7,916 nt of DNA from DATAEK01 sp036258055 (GCA_036258055.1 DATAEK010000073.1:1-7916); one strand, 5' to 3'; counted from the first letter of the stretch, positions 1-7,317 are shown. The notes: generated from the letters alone by a model not told the origin. Made by a program: numbers and translations.

Positions 1-2217
1 CCAAATTGGATTCGTGTGCGACGACGGCAGGATGCGGACCGCCAGCCAGCTGCTGCGCGTGACCGTCGCCTCGAACGTCAGATCACGCAGCGCGCCGTCG
101 GCGACGAGACTTTGTTTCGCGACGGGAAACCCGTTGACGACGAGCTCCACCGCCACTTCGCGTGTGTCCCGAATGCGGGCGCGCTCGATATCCCAATACG
201 GCTGTTCTTGGTAGCGGCGCGTCCCGCGTTCGCGATTGGGCTTCTCGTTCAGAAGCGCAGCGGCACGGACGTGCACCTTGACGCGACCGGCCGCAGGAAA
301 TCGTAGCTCGCTCTCGTTCTCGCCCATTCGTATGTCATTGACCGTGAAGTCGAGCAGGTGACTTCGACCGTCGCCGACGTAATTTCGGCCGCGGCGAATC
401 CCCTCACACCAGTCCGAGTAATCGAGCTTCCCATCGAGCTTCACGTACGAACGCCCGAGCCCCACTTTTTCTCCATAGACACACGGGAAATCCGTCTCGC
501 CGCTGATCCGTGTGCGGAAGCCCACGTTCAGGGTGTGGTACCAGATGTTCAGCTCCCACACATAGGGCGTGTCGACCGTGGACATGAAATCGACTGCACG
601 AACAGGCGTGCCATCGGGCCCAAGCACCTCGTGCGTGACGTCCACGACGTACTCGTTTGCGCCGATGCCGTTGAACGGAGGCACGATGTAGTTCGGGAGT
701 TCCGAAGAGTTCACCTCGAGACCGAATCCCGAATGCGCCGGGCCGCAGACCGCGCCCTGGCGCTTGGCCCAACGCAGCGTATTGAGGCCCAGGGTTGGCC
801 AGTGCTCGTAGGAGGAACCACCAGGGTAGATCTGCTCTTTCAGGCGCAACAGCACGAGATGACCGGATTGATGCGAGCCAAAGCCCGAGACCTCGACGTC
901 GTAGTGCAGCAAATAGGGCGGACGAGAGACGAGGTCGTCTTTACCAGTGAAGAAGCGTTTCTGCGTATCGAAAGCGGGACCCCAGGTGAGGGTTGCCCCG
1001 ACCTTCAAGTCCTCACCGAGCGTGTGGCGCACCATATCCGCCGGGAGCACGCCTTCGGTCGGATTCATGTAGTGAGCGCATCCCGCGGCGTGAATGTGAT
1101 GGTCGCCCGACCACCAGCCGAACTTTGCGGGATCGATCCAACGCGCAATCTGAAAGCTCGCGCCCTGAGCCGCACCAGCATCCTGCCCCGCCGCGCTGCC
1201 AGCTGACTCCACTACCGTGACCTGCTGCGTCTTCGTTATCGATTCCGGACCGCGCCAGAACTCCACCATGTACGCACCGGCGGGAAGCTTCACGAGCTCA
1301 CCATCAGCCCGGTACACCTGGGGGTGGAAGGCGAAGTCGGGCGCCAGCCGCTTGGCGCGCGATGGATACACGCGACCTTGCGCGTCGCGAATGACAAACG
1401 CCGCGACCGTGGGCGCACCCGTTTCGTCGCGCACCTGCCACTGCACCGATTCCGCAGGCCGGATGGTAAAGAGAATCGGGACCTCGTTCCGATATCCGAG
1501 ATCCTGTGTGCCCTGGCCCACATCGAACGTCAAAGTCGCCTCGCGCTGGCCGGGATCGCGGCTGTACAGCTGCACTATGCGGTACTCGAGCACGAGCCCG
1601 CTCAGCGTCCTCGTGAGCGGCTGGCTGTCGAACATCTGGAGATCGAGCCAGAGATTTCGGAGTTCGTCGGGCATCGCGCCGGCGAGTCGCCGCGCCTGGC
1701 TGCTGATCCCGCGAAGAACGGCTGTCGTGCCGGCCTTGTTGTGAACCTTCACGAGGAAGTGACGCCAGCCCTGCTCCACGAGCTCCGGGCGGGCAGGGCC
1801 GGGTGCGACTTTCACACGCATTTGTGGGTTGATCTCGACCCCCACGAGGCTGTGGCAGTCCAGCACGCGTTGGATGGACGTCACCGCCGATTCCTCGTTG
1901 ATCATCTTGAACGCCGCCTCGAGCTCGCGCCGGTGGTCCGGAGGAAGTGGCGCCCCCAAGTACTCTGCTGCGGTGATCAACCGCGTGACCTGTGCGACCA
2001 ACGGTTGCAACGGCACGTCGACGACAATTGGCAGGGCCGATTCGCAGGGTGCGCCTGCCCTCACGTCGAGATCAGCGCGCCCTGTCGTAATGCCTTCGAG
2101 AGGCCTCAGCAGTCCGGGGGACGCCAGCGCAGCGGGAATAACGCTGGTCGAGTGAAGGAAGACGCGGCGCGACACGCCGTTGTTCTGACGCGGACGGTAG
2201 CCGCTTGTAGTGCTCAT
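1..2217 (-). CDS. CehA/McbA-type PHP-fold metallohydrolase, Tat-exported (partial, C-terminus beyond window)
   Basis: One uninterrupted minus-strand frame of 739 codons runs from ATG at 2217 to the left edge with no stop, so the C-terminus is missing. The start has a strong AGGAGGAG ribosome site at 2222-2229. Residues 16-21 read SRRVFL, a twin-arginine motif, followed by a hydrophobic stretch (about 24-39), which indicates Tat export to the periplasm or outside. Residues 60-360 are mostly beta-rich and match no domain I can name. From about 367 the PHP-like metallohydrolase part begins: GDHHIH (371-376, metal-binding HxH), PAHSGFG (493-499) and SGETDFP (572-578) are candidate metal ligands. 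This arrangement is seen in large CehA/McbA-family proteins of Acidobacteriota and Planctomycetota. Named family members hydrolyse esters or carbamates (CehA acts on carbaryl), but the substrate here cannot be inferred. The gene is divergent from the permease at 2371. Confidence 0.88.
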   Translation of the reverse strand, partial: MSTTSGYRPRQNNGVSRRVFLHSTSVIPAALASPGLLRPLEGITTGRADLDVRAGAPCESALPIVVDVPLQPLVAQVTRLITAAEYLGAPLPPDHRRELEAAFKMINEESAVTSIQRVLDCHSLVGVEINPQMRVKVAPGPARPELVEQGWRHFLVKVHNKAGTTAVLRGISSQARRLAGAMPDELRNLWLDLQMFDSQPLTRTLSGLVLEYRIVQLYSRDPGQREATLTFDVGQGTQDLGYRNEVPILFTIRPAESVQWQVRDETGAPTVAAFVIRDAQGRVYPSRAKRLAPDFAFHPQVYRADGELVKLPAGAYMVEFWRGPESITKTQQVTVVESAGSAAGQDAGAAQGASFQIARWIDPAKFGWWSGDHHIHAAGCAHYMNPTEGVLPADMVRHTLGEDLKVGATLTWGPAFDTQKRFFTGKDDLVSRPPYLLHYDVEVSGFGSHQSGHLVLLRLKEQIYPGGSSYEHWPTLGLNTLRWAKRQGAVCGPAHSGFGLEVNSSELPNYIVPPFNGIGANEYVVDVTHEVLGPDGTPVRAVDFMSTVDTPYVWELNIWYHTLNVGFRTRISGETDFPCVYGEKVGLGRSYVKLDGKLDYSDWCEGIRRGRNYVGDGRSHLLDFTVNDIRMGENESELRFPAAGRVKVHVRAAALLNEKPNRERGTRRYQEQPYWDIERARIRDTREVAVELVVNGFPVAKQSLVADGALRDLTFEATVTRSSWLAVRILPSSHTNPIW

Positions 2218-2221
2218 CTTT

Positions 2222-2229
2222 CTCCTCCT
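2222..2229 (-). promoter_or_regulatory. Shine-Dalgarno site of the metallohydrolase gene
   Basis: On the minus strand AGGAGGAG lies four bases before the ATG at 2217 (six if only AGGAGG is counted). It fixes the start codon and places the Tat motif at the expected N-terminal position. Confidence 0.8.
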
Positions 2230-2322
2230 GCACGCCGAGGTTGGCTGGCACCGGGGAGTAGAACGCAGGGGATTCTATTGCTTCGCCGCGACGATAGGTG
2301 CAAAACTTTGGATGAACTTTTC

Positions 2323-2352
2323 CTGTGCCAGCTCCGTCCCTTTGCTGTGCCA
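2323..2352 (+). repeat. Direct repeat CTGTGCCA x2 upstream of ADOP permease
   Basis: CTGTGCCA occurs at 2323-2330 and again at 2345-2352, 22 bases apart start to start, which is about two helical turns. It ends 18 bases before the permease GTG. The position would suit a regulator-binding site, but two 8-mers in a GC-rich genome can arise by chance. Confidence 0.3.
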
Positions 2353-2370
2353 ATCTGCAAGAGAGGTGGC

Positions 2371-4839
2371 GTGAGCGACCAGACCGACATCCTGCAAGGC
2401 ACACTCGACACGGTGGTGCGAGACGTCCGTTACGCCTGTCGCTCGTTCCGCCGCGCACCCCTGGTGGCCTTGACGATTGTGACGACGGTGGCCCTCGGCC
2501 TCGGACTGGTGACCGTTGTCTTCACGATCCTCAATGCATTCATCTTTCGCGTGGACGAGGTACGCAACCCGTACGAGCTGTTCGCGGTCGAACGTCAGCG
2601 ATCGGCCAACGCGGAGTCCGCGGGCTTCACCCGCGCGCAGTATGACGCGCTCGTCCGCGAAACGGGTGTGTTCTCCGATGCCTTCGCGACGACGCCGGAC
2701 GTCGACAGTTGGATCGAGGGCCGCAGGATGGAGGGGGCGCTCGTCACGGGGAACTTCTTCCACGTCCTCGGCGTGAACGCGGCGCGTGGGCGCACGCTCA
2801 CACCGTCAGACGACGAGCCCGGCGGCCGTCCGGTCATTGTTCTCAGCCATCGCGCCTGGTCCCGACATTTTGCGAGCGATCCCGGCGTGCTCGACCGCAC
2901 GGTCCTGGTGAACGGAGCGCGGTTCCATGTCGTCGGCGTGATGGCGGATGGCTTTCGAGGACTCACGGTCGCTGCGCCGGACTTCTGGGCACCGCTCTCG
3001 CTTCTTGCCGAGTTCCGCCGCAGCCAACCGGGACGCGAAGACTCCGTTGCCGTGCACATCGTCGGGCGGCTGAAGCCCGGTGTGTCGCGCGGTCAGGCCC
3101 TCGCGCAGCTCCTCGCGTGGGACTCGCAGCGTACGGCTGAACGTTCCGGCGAGCGGCCCGCCGAGAGCCTCGTGCTCGAACCGAGGCTGGGTACAGTCCC
3201 ACAGCCGGCCGAGGCCATGCTGCTGTTCGTGCCGCTCTTTTTTGCATTCGGCCTCATACTGCTGATTGGCTGCGCGAACGTAGCAAACCTGCTGCTCGCG
3301 CGCGGGGTCGTGCGGCAGCGCGAAATTGGCATCCGACTGGCCATTGGCGCCTCCCGTCGCCGCGTAATCTGGCAGTTGCTCACCGAGAACCTGCTGCTCG
3401 CCCTGCTGTCCGCTGCGCTCGCCTTCGCCATTTCACGGCTCGCACTCACAGCCGTCGTCTACGCGGTGACGAGCACCTTCCCGCCCGACTTCGGCGACAT
3501 TCGTCTGGCCGTGCCGCCAGCGGACTGGCGCGTCGCGCTCTTCCTGGTGGCCGGCGCGATGGTCTCGACCCTGCTCTTCGCGCTCGCACCGGCGGTTCAG
3601 GTCACGCGCGTCGAGCTGGTGCGGGCGATTCGTGGCGAGGTCGTGCGTGACTCCCGTCCCGGCCGCGCCCGGGATGTGCTCGTCGCGCTGCAGGTGACAG
3701 GATCCGCGCTCCTCCTCATCTGCGCTGCCGTCTTCCTGCGCAGCTCATGGGCGGCAGCGACAGTCGACCCTGGTATCCGCACGACCGACACCCTTGGTGT
3801 CAACATCGTGAGCGAACAGAGGCGCGGGGCCATCCTCGAAGCGGTGAAAAGCGAGCCATCGGTCATCTCGTTTGCTGCCTCGTGGCCGCGCGGCCTGGAG
3901 GGGTTGGGCGGGCGCCCTGCGCTTGCCAACGGCGCGAGCGGCAAGTCGACTGTCACGTACCAGTTCGTCTCGCCCGAGTACTTCGACGTCCTCGGCATCG
4001 ATCTCGTGCGCGGACGCGGCTTCATGCACACCGAGCGGAGCGCAAGCGCCGCGGTCGCGATCGTGTCCGAACGCGTCGCGCGCCAGCTGTGGCCGGGCGT
4101 CGACGCTGTCGGCCAAGTCCTGTCGCTCGAGTCAAATTCGAAGAGCGACCCGCGGGAGCCAGACGACCCGTCGCTTCCCTCCCGCAACTTCATCGTCGTC
4201 GGCATCGCGCGGGATGTGGCCGGCTTTCGATTGGGCGGTCTCAGGATGGCGGGTGCGGGTGTTTACGCGCCGATCACCCCCGAGGCTGCGAAGACGTCGC
4301 TGACGATGCGGGTGCGCGGCGATTCCGAGCGCGCGCGCCGTGCGCTCGTCGATCGGTTCGCGGCGATCGATCCCAACATGAGCGAGGTCTTTACGCTGCA
4401 GACCATCGCGCGCGCGGAAGCGTATCTTTTGGCGATTCCGTTCTGGCTGACGCTGGTGCTTGGAGCGCTGGCGCTGCTTCTGACGTTGTCGGGACTGTTG
4501 GGCGTGCTCTCGTATCTCGTCGAGCAGCGCACCAGGGAGATCGGCGTGCGTATGGCGCTTGGCGCGAGCTGCCGAAGCATCGCCGCGCTCGTGCTGGCAC
4601 AATCCGCTCGTCCCGTCGGCATCGGTCTGCTCCTTGGCGGCAGCCTCACGGTCGCGCTCGGCGCCGTGCTCCTGGCGACACCGGCGGCAGACCAAATCGG
4701 ATCGAGCGTACGTCTCTTCGATCCGGTCGCCTACACCGCAAGCCTGCTCGTTATCGTCACCGCGTGCGCCTGTGCGGCGCTCATTCCCGCGCTGCGCGCC
4801 GGACGGATCGACCCGGTCGGTGCGCTCAGGCAGGATTGA
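2371..4839 (+). CDS. ADOP-family duplicated MacB/FtsX-like permease
   Basis: This encodes an 822-aa inner-membrane protein built from two copies of the MacB/FtsX permease unit. The order is: TM1 (about 31-56), first periplasmic core (57-240), first FtsX block with three TMs (285-410; signature CANVANLLLARG at 301-312 and REIGIRLAIGASRRR at 317-331), a TM at about 434-458, second periplasmic core (459-665), and second FtsX block (686-810; REIGVRMALGAS at 722-733). It ends in the typical PALRAGRIDPVGALR. Length and duplication fit the ADOP family (about 800 aa). Members often lack a neighbouring ATPase, and none is seen here; the transported substrate is unknown. I chose GTG at 2371, preceded by GAGAGG at 2361-2366. 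The frame stays open upstream to 1324, but that part is antisense to the metallohydrolase. The GANT-like residues common after TM1 are replaced by GLGLVTVVF. Confidence 0.9.
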   Translation: MSDQTDILQGTLDTVVRDVRYACRSFRRAPLVALTIVTTVALGLGLVTVVFTILNAFIFRVDEVRNPYELFAVERQRSANAESAGFTRAQYDALVRETGVFSDAFATTPDVDSWIEGRRMEGALVTGNFFHVLGVNAARGRTLTPSDDEPGGRPVIVLSHRAWSRHFASDPGVLDRTVLVNGARFHVVGVMADGFRGLTVAAPDFWAPLSLLAEFRRSQPGREDSVAVHIVGRLKPGVSRGQALAQLLAWDSQRTAERSGERPAESLVLEPRLGTVPQPAEAMLLFVPLFFAFGLILLIGCANVANLLLARGVVRQREIGIRLAIGASRRRVIWQLLTENLLLALLSAALAFAISRLALTAVVYAVTSTFPPDFGDIRLAVPPADWRVALFLVAGAMVSTLLFALAPAVQVTRVELVRAIRGEVVRDSRPGRARDVLVALQVTGSALLLICAAVFLRSSWAAATVDPGIRTTDTLGVNIVSEQRRGAILEAVKSEPSVISFAASWPRGLEGLGGRPALANGASGKSTVTYQFVSPEYFDVLGIDLVRGRGFMHTERSASAAVAIVSERVARQLWPGVDAVGQVLSLESNSKSDPREPDDPSLPSRNFIVVGIARDVAGFRLGGLRMAGAGVYAPITPEAAKTSLTMRVRGDSERARRALVDRFAAIDPNMSEVFTLQTIARAEAYLLAIPFWLTLVLGALALLLTLSGLLGVLSYLVEQRTREIGVRMALGASCRSIAALVLAQSARPVGIGLLLGGSLTVALGAVLLATPAADQIGSSVRLFDPVAYTASLLVIVTACACAALIPALRAGRIDPVGALRQD

Positions 4840-4865
4840 TCCGTTTTGCGTATTGGACGAAGGAG

Positions 4866-5438
4866 ATGGCGTTCCCGTCGGACGCCCAGAATGTCTCGAT
4901 CACGTTGATTGGTCCAGGAGGAGCCGGCAAGAGCACCGTCGGTGTGCTGATCGCGAAACGATTGGGCATTGCTTTCGTCGATCTCGATGGACGCTTCGGG
5001 ACCCGAGCCGGAGACATCAGCGACTACATCAATCGCTTTGGGTATGACGCTTACGCGCGTGAGAACGTCGAGACTTACAACTCGTTGAGCCACGAAGGAT
5101 GCTGCCAGTCCGTTACCGCGCTGTCATCCGGGTTCATGACTTACCCGCGACACATTCACCCCCAGTACGCGGATCTTCGCCGCCGCATTGAAGGGAGTAT
5201 CACGACGTTCGTGCTCATCCCGTCACTCAATCGTGATATCTGCATCGCCGAGACTGTACGCCGACAAGTCGCGCGACCGTTCGCGCGGACTGCTGCGCAG
5301 GAAGAAGCGGTCATTCGAGAGCGGTTTCCGATCTACGTCGGTCTGCGCGCACGAAAGATCGAGACGATGAGCCCGCTCGCGACGGTTGTGGACGAGCTGC
5401 TGATCGCAGTCTCGCGTTTGAGTCGGCCCGACCCGTGA
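4866..5438 (+). CDS. Shikimate-kinase-like P-loop phosphotransferase
   Basis: A 190-aa single-domain P-loop protein with the shikimate kinase layout: beta strand and Walker A GPGGAGKST (16-24), DLD (39-41, the DxD position), YARENVE (63-69, comparable to the FRxxE segment), RPF (137-139, lid region) and RFPIY (153-157, like the substrate-binding RxPxY). The kinase normally has a GGG motif; here the corresponding site appears to be SSG (87-89). It may therefore be a paralogue with a different acceptor, not AroK itself; no other aromatic-pathway gene is nearby. The ATG at 4866 has AAGGAG (4860-4865) directly abutting it, which is too close for an ideal ribosome site. An in-frame TTG at 4836 overlaps the permease stop (TTGA), would add ten residues and would suit translational coupling. 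Either way the gene probably shares a transcript with the permease. Confidence 0.8.
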   Translation: MAFPSDAQNVSITLIGPGGAGKSTVGVLIAKRLGIAFVDLDGRFGTRAGDISDYINRFGYDAYARENVETYNSLSHEGCCQSVTALSSGFMTYPRHIHPQYADLRRRIEGSITTFVLIPSLNRDICIAETVRRQVARPFARTAAQEEAVIRERFPIYVGLRARKIETMSPLATVVDELLIAVSRLSRPDP

Positions 5439-5601
5439 CGTGAACCCTCACCACATCGGACAGTCGGGTCAGAGGAGGCGCCGTAGTCCGAGTTCGCGCT
5501 CGCGACCCCGCTACCGTGTGATTCTACGCGCGCTGGAAAGGGGTAAGCTGTTCACCGTGCGCTTCTCCATCGCGCCCGTCGGCCGCAAGTAGGAGGATCC
5601 C
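5439..5601 (+). other. Intergenic region before the SGNH remnant, with a possible short reading frame
   Basis: These 163 bases contain no gene I can name. A short frame from GTG 5518 to TAG 5590-5592 (24 codons, ending SIAPVGRK) stops inside the ribosome site of the following gene. It has no clear ribosome site of its own and may be chance. I see no T-rich terminator after the kinase-like gene and no clear promoter. Confidence 0.3.
5591..5597 (+). promoter_or_regulatory. Shine-Dalgarno site of the SGNH remnant
   Basis: AGGAGGA lies four bases before ATG 5602. A near-perfect ribosome site supports the signal-peptide ATG as the authentic start of the gene that has since been disrupted. Confidence 0.7.
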
Positions 5602-5963
5602 ATGCGACGCGCGGTCACGCCACTGCTGCTGGCGCTCGTGATCGTCAGTCCGCTGGTGGCGCAATGTGCGGCGACGTCCGGACCTACGACGCGGTACTCA
5701 CGACTGTACGTGGCCTCGATCTGTGGCTGAACCACTGGGGCGCCGCGTTCGACGACGTGATGGAGCATCCGGCGGCGCACGGCATCGTCAACACGACGAG
5801 CGCGTGCGCCGGACGGGCGATCTTCGATGAGGATCCAACCCCGGTCGGGGATCCGGCGACGTACTTCTTCTACCATGAGGGTCACCCCTCGACGGCGGTG
5901 CATCGAATCGTGGGGAAGAAGCTGTTCGAGGAGATTGCGGCGCGCCCGCCAGCGGCGCGGTGA
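5602..5963 (+). pseudogene. SGNH/GDSL hydrolase remnant: signal peptide and C-terminus, middle deleted, frameshifted
   Basis: From ATG 5602 the frame encodes a typical secretion signal (MRRAV, then a hydrophobic LLLALVIV core, then a PLVAQCAA-type end). It meets TGA at 5728-5730 after 42 codons. The overlapping frame with ATG at 5664, ending at TGA 5961-5963, encodes 99 residues. These resemble the C-terminal end of secreted SGNH/GDSL lipases and esterases: HPAAHGIVNTTSAC, then FFYHEGHPSTAVHRIVG. The last block corresponds to the family's DxxHP catalytic motif, but the Asp three residues before the His is itself His (CAT for GAT). The GDSL serine block, Gly and Asn blocks are absent, although a full enzyme would be about 300 aa. 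I infer a large internal deletion that joined the ends out of frame near 5660-5670. A short GGTGG at 5655-5659 could allow restart at 5664, but the product would not be a working hydrolase. Confidence 0.72.
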
Positions 5964-5968
5964 GATCC

Positions 5969-5988
5969 TGACACGCACCAACGTGTCA
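5969..5988. promoter_or_regulatory. 20-bp dyad (7-bp arms) directly upstream of greB
   Basis: TGACACG (5969-5975) and CGTGTCA (5982-5988) are perfect inverted arms around a six-base spacer, ending two bases before the greB ATG. As DNA it has the size and symmetry of a dimeric-repressor operator. As RNA it would be a hairpin occupying the ribosome-binding region. No T-run follows, so an intrinsic terminator is unlikely. No regulator gene in the window points to a binding protein. Confidence 0.5.
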
Positions 5989-5990
5989 CT

Positions 5991-6479
5991 ATGACTGACG
6001 AGGTCAAGAACTACATCACGCCGGGCGGCTACCGACGGCTGCAGGAGGAGCTTGCGCGCCTGTGGAAGGTGGAGCGGCCAGCGATCGTCTCGACCGTGGC
6101 GTGGGCCGCGGGCAACGGCGATCGTTCGGAGAATGCCGACTACATCTACGGGAAGCGGAAGCTGCGCGAAATCGACCGGCGTATCCGCTATCTGTCGAAG
6201 AGTCTCGACCGGGCCGTGGTGGTGGACAACGCGGGCAAGACGCACGAACGGGTGCATTTCGGCGCGACCGTCACGATCCTCTACGAGACCGGCGACGAGC
6301 GGGAGGTCACCATTGTGGGCGTGGACGAGCTCGATTCCGGCGACGCACGCGTGTCCTGGCGCTCTCCGCTGGCCAGGGCGCTGCTGACGGCAAAGATCGG
6401 AGACACGGTGACGCTTCGCGCGCCGCGTGGACCCGAGCGCCTCGAGATCATCGCGGTGCGCTACGACGACCTGGCCTAG
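5991..6479 (+). CDS. greB: Transcript cleavage factor GreB
   Basis: A 162-aa protein that aligns from memory along its whole length with GreB. GreB enters the secondary channel of RNA polymerase and stimulates cleavage of backtracked RNA so that elongation can resume. The N-terminal coiled coil (about 8-77) carries the hallmark loop GDRSENADYIYGKRKLREIDRR, within which the Asp and Glu of DRSENAD (43-49) are the residues known to coordinate catalytic magnesium. The WKVERP and VAWAA segments favour GreB over GreA. The C-terminal FKBP-like domain (about 80-160) contains SPLARALLTAKIGD. Length is normal for the family. No good Shine-Dalgarno sequence precedes the ATG; that space is taken by the dyad at 5969-5988. 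The gene starts 27 bases after the SGNH remnant and converges on the VOC gene. Confidence 0.95.
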   Translation: MTDEVKNYITPGGYRRLQEELARLWKVERPAIVSTVAWAAGNGDRSENADYIYGKRKLREIDRRIRYLSKSLDRAVVVDNAGKTHERVHFGATVTILYETGDEREVTIVGVDELDSGDARVSWRSPLARALLTAKIGDTVTLRAPRGPERLEIIAVRYDDLA

Positions 6480-6549
6480 CCACGCTCGAAACGACCCGGC
6501 TTCGCCCGACGTGTAAGCAGATCACCGCTCGCGACTTCCCCTTCGACCA

Positions 6550-6574
6550 CGAGGCACCTCTGGTTTGCGCCTCG
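6550..6574. terminator. Possible hairpin terminator between convergent greB and VOC genes
   Basis: CGAGGC (6550-6555) and GCCTCG (6569-6574) form a six-pair stem with a 13-base loop in the 107-base gap between convergent genes. There is no T-run on either side, so it would be a weak or Rho-assisted terminator at best. The placement is the main support. Confidence 0.28.
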
Positions 6575-6586
6575 AGACTCCCGCGC

Positions 6587-7222
6587 TCACCCGCGTCGCC
6601 CGACGAAGCAGATGCCGTTGCCGTCCAGGTCGCGGACGATGAAGTCGCGTCCGCCCCATGCTTGCGTCTTGAGCTTCTGCTCGAACCTCACGCCTGCCGT
6701 CAGGTATTGCGCATAGAGCGCCTTGACGTTCTCCACTTCGATGAAGGCATTGATGAATCCGTCACGGTCGTGTGGGCCGACGGCGAACACGGCCTCATGC
6801 ACGAATTTCAGATGCACGCACGCGCCGTCGCGCGAGACCGCGCCGTAAAAGGGGGGACGGCCGTGCAGGAAGTCGATCGAGAAGCCCAGCGTGTCCCGGA
6901 AGAACTCGGCGGATGCCTGCACGTTGGCGACGAAGATGACCGGCATGGCGCGCGTGAGTCGAGGTGTGGACGATGCCGGTCTGGCCGTCGTTGGCTCGTT
7001 ATCGACGGCGGCCTTCAGCGCCGCCCAGCTCGCGTGGCCCGCCTCCACCGCAATGATCTCCTGCGCTTCCCTGAGCGGGAACGTGAGCGCAAGCGCCTCG
7101 CGATCGGTCAATGTCTTGTAGCGGTCGAGGGCACGAATGCGCCCACCGATTGAGTAGTTGCCCTCGCGATGCCAGCGAACGAGCTGTTTCGCCTGCTTCT
7201 TGTAAATCTCGAGACGAGACAT
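6587..7222 (-). CDS. VOC/glyoxalase-superfamily protein with N-terminal helical extension
   Basis: A 211-aa protein with two parts. Residues 1-72 form a helical segment (KKQAKQLVRWHREG at 8-21, REAQEIIAVEAGHASW at 51-66) of the type also found before ankyrin repeats and some glyoxalase-like proteins. Residues 94-208 are a single VOC fold of bleomycin-resistance/glyoxalase type: PVIFVANVQASAEFFRDTLGF (94-114) and the closing strand DLDGNGICFVG (198-208). His137 (HLKF) and Glu162 are plausible metal ligands. VOC proteins include lyases, dioxygenases and drug-binding proteins, so the activity cannot be named. ATG 7222 is preferred because GGGAGGG lies seven bases upstream; GTG at 7228 would add two residues and sit against that site. 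The gene is probably a single unit, transcribed divergently from the permease at 7514. Confidence 0.88.
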   Translation of the reverse strand: MSRLEIYKKQAKQLVRWHREGNYSIGGRIRALDRYKTLTDREALALTFPLREAQEIIAVEAGHASWAALKAAVDNEPTTARPASSTPRLTRAMPVIFVANVQASAEFFRDTLGFSIDFLHGRPPFYGAVSRDGACVHLKFVHEAVFAVGPHDRDGFINAFIEVENVKALYAQYLTAGVRFEQKLKTQAWGGRDFIVRDLDGNGICFVGRRG

Positions 7223-7229
7223 AGACACA

Positions 7230-7236
7230 CCCTCCC
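7230..7236 (-). promoter_or_regulatory. Shine-Dalgarno site of the VOC gene, possibly sequestered
   Basis: GGGAGGG lies seven bases before ATG 7222 and decides between that start and GTG 7228. On the same RNA, ACACCTCC (minus strand of 7296-7303) can pair with GGAGGGTGT (minus strand of 7227-7235) with one bulged G, which would mask the site. Confidence 0.6.
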
Positions 7237-7317
7237 TACGTCGTTGCGGTAGGTGGGCCGTGCCCTTCCGGCTGGAGCCGATGCGCCCTACGGATGGAGG
7301 TGTAATGTTTGGAATTG

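Larger units (their letters stand above)
2218..2370. promoter_or_regulatory. Divergent intergenic region between metallohydrolase and ADOP permease
   Basis: These 153 bases separate two genes read in opposite directions, so promoters for both should lie here. The stretch is less GC-rich around 2273-2323. I cannot identify a convincing -35/-10 pair for either direction. The segment holds a short inverted repeat (TAGAA at 2259-2263, TTCTA at 2273-2277) and a direct repeat described separately. Function is inferred from gene orientation only. Confidence 0.45.

Noticed and set aside
358..1206. Plus-strand open frame of 282 codons
   Set aside because: It lies entirely antisense to the metallohydrolase, whose minus-strand frame has recognisable metal-binding motifs; the plus-strand product matches nothing and has no ribosome site.
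3747..4865. Plus-strand frame open upstream of the kinase-like gene, inside the permease
   Set aside because: The extension overlaps the permease in another phase and reads as Arg/Ala/Gly-rich shadow sequence; the kinase fold begins only after 4866.
5511..6257. Minus-strand open frame of 248 codons
   Set aside because: It is antisense to the SGNH remnant and to greB; greB is unambiguous and the minus-strand product has no recognisable features.
6062..7153. Plus-strand open frame of 363 codons
   Set aside because: It overlaps greB in another phase and then runs antisense to the VOC gene, both of which have clear family motifs.
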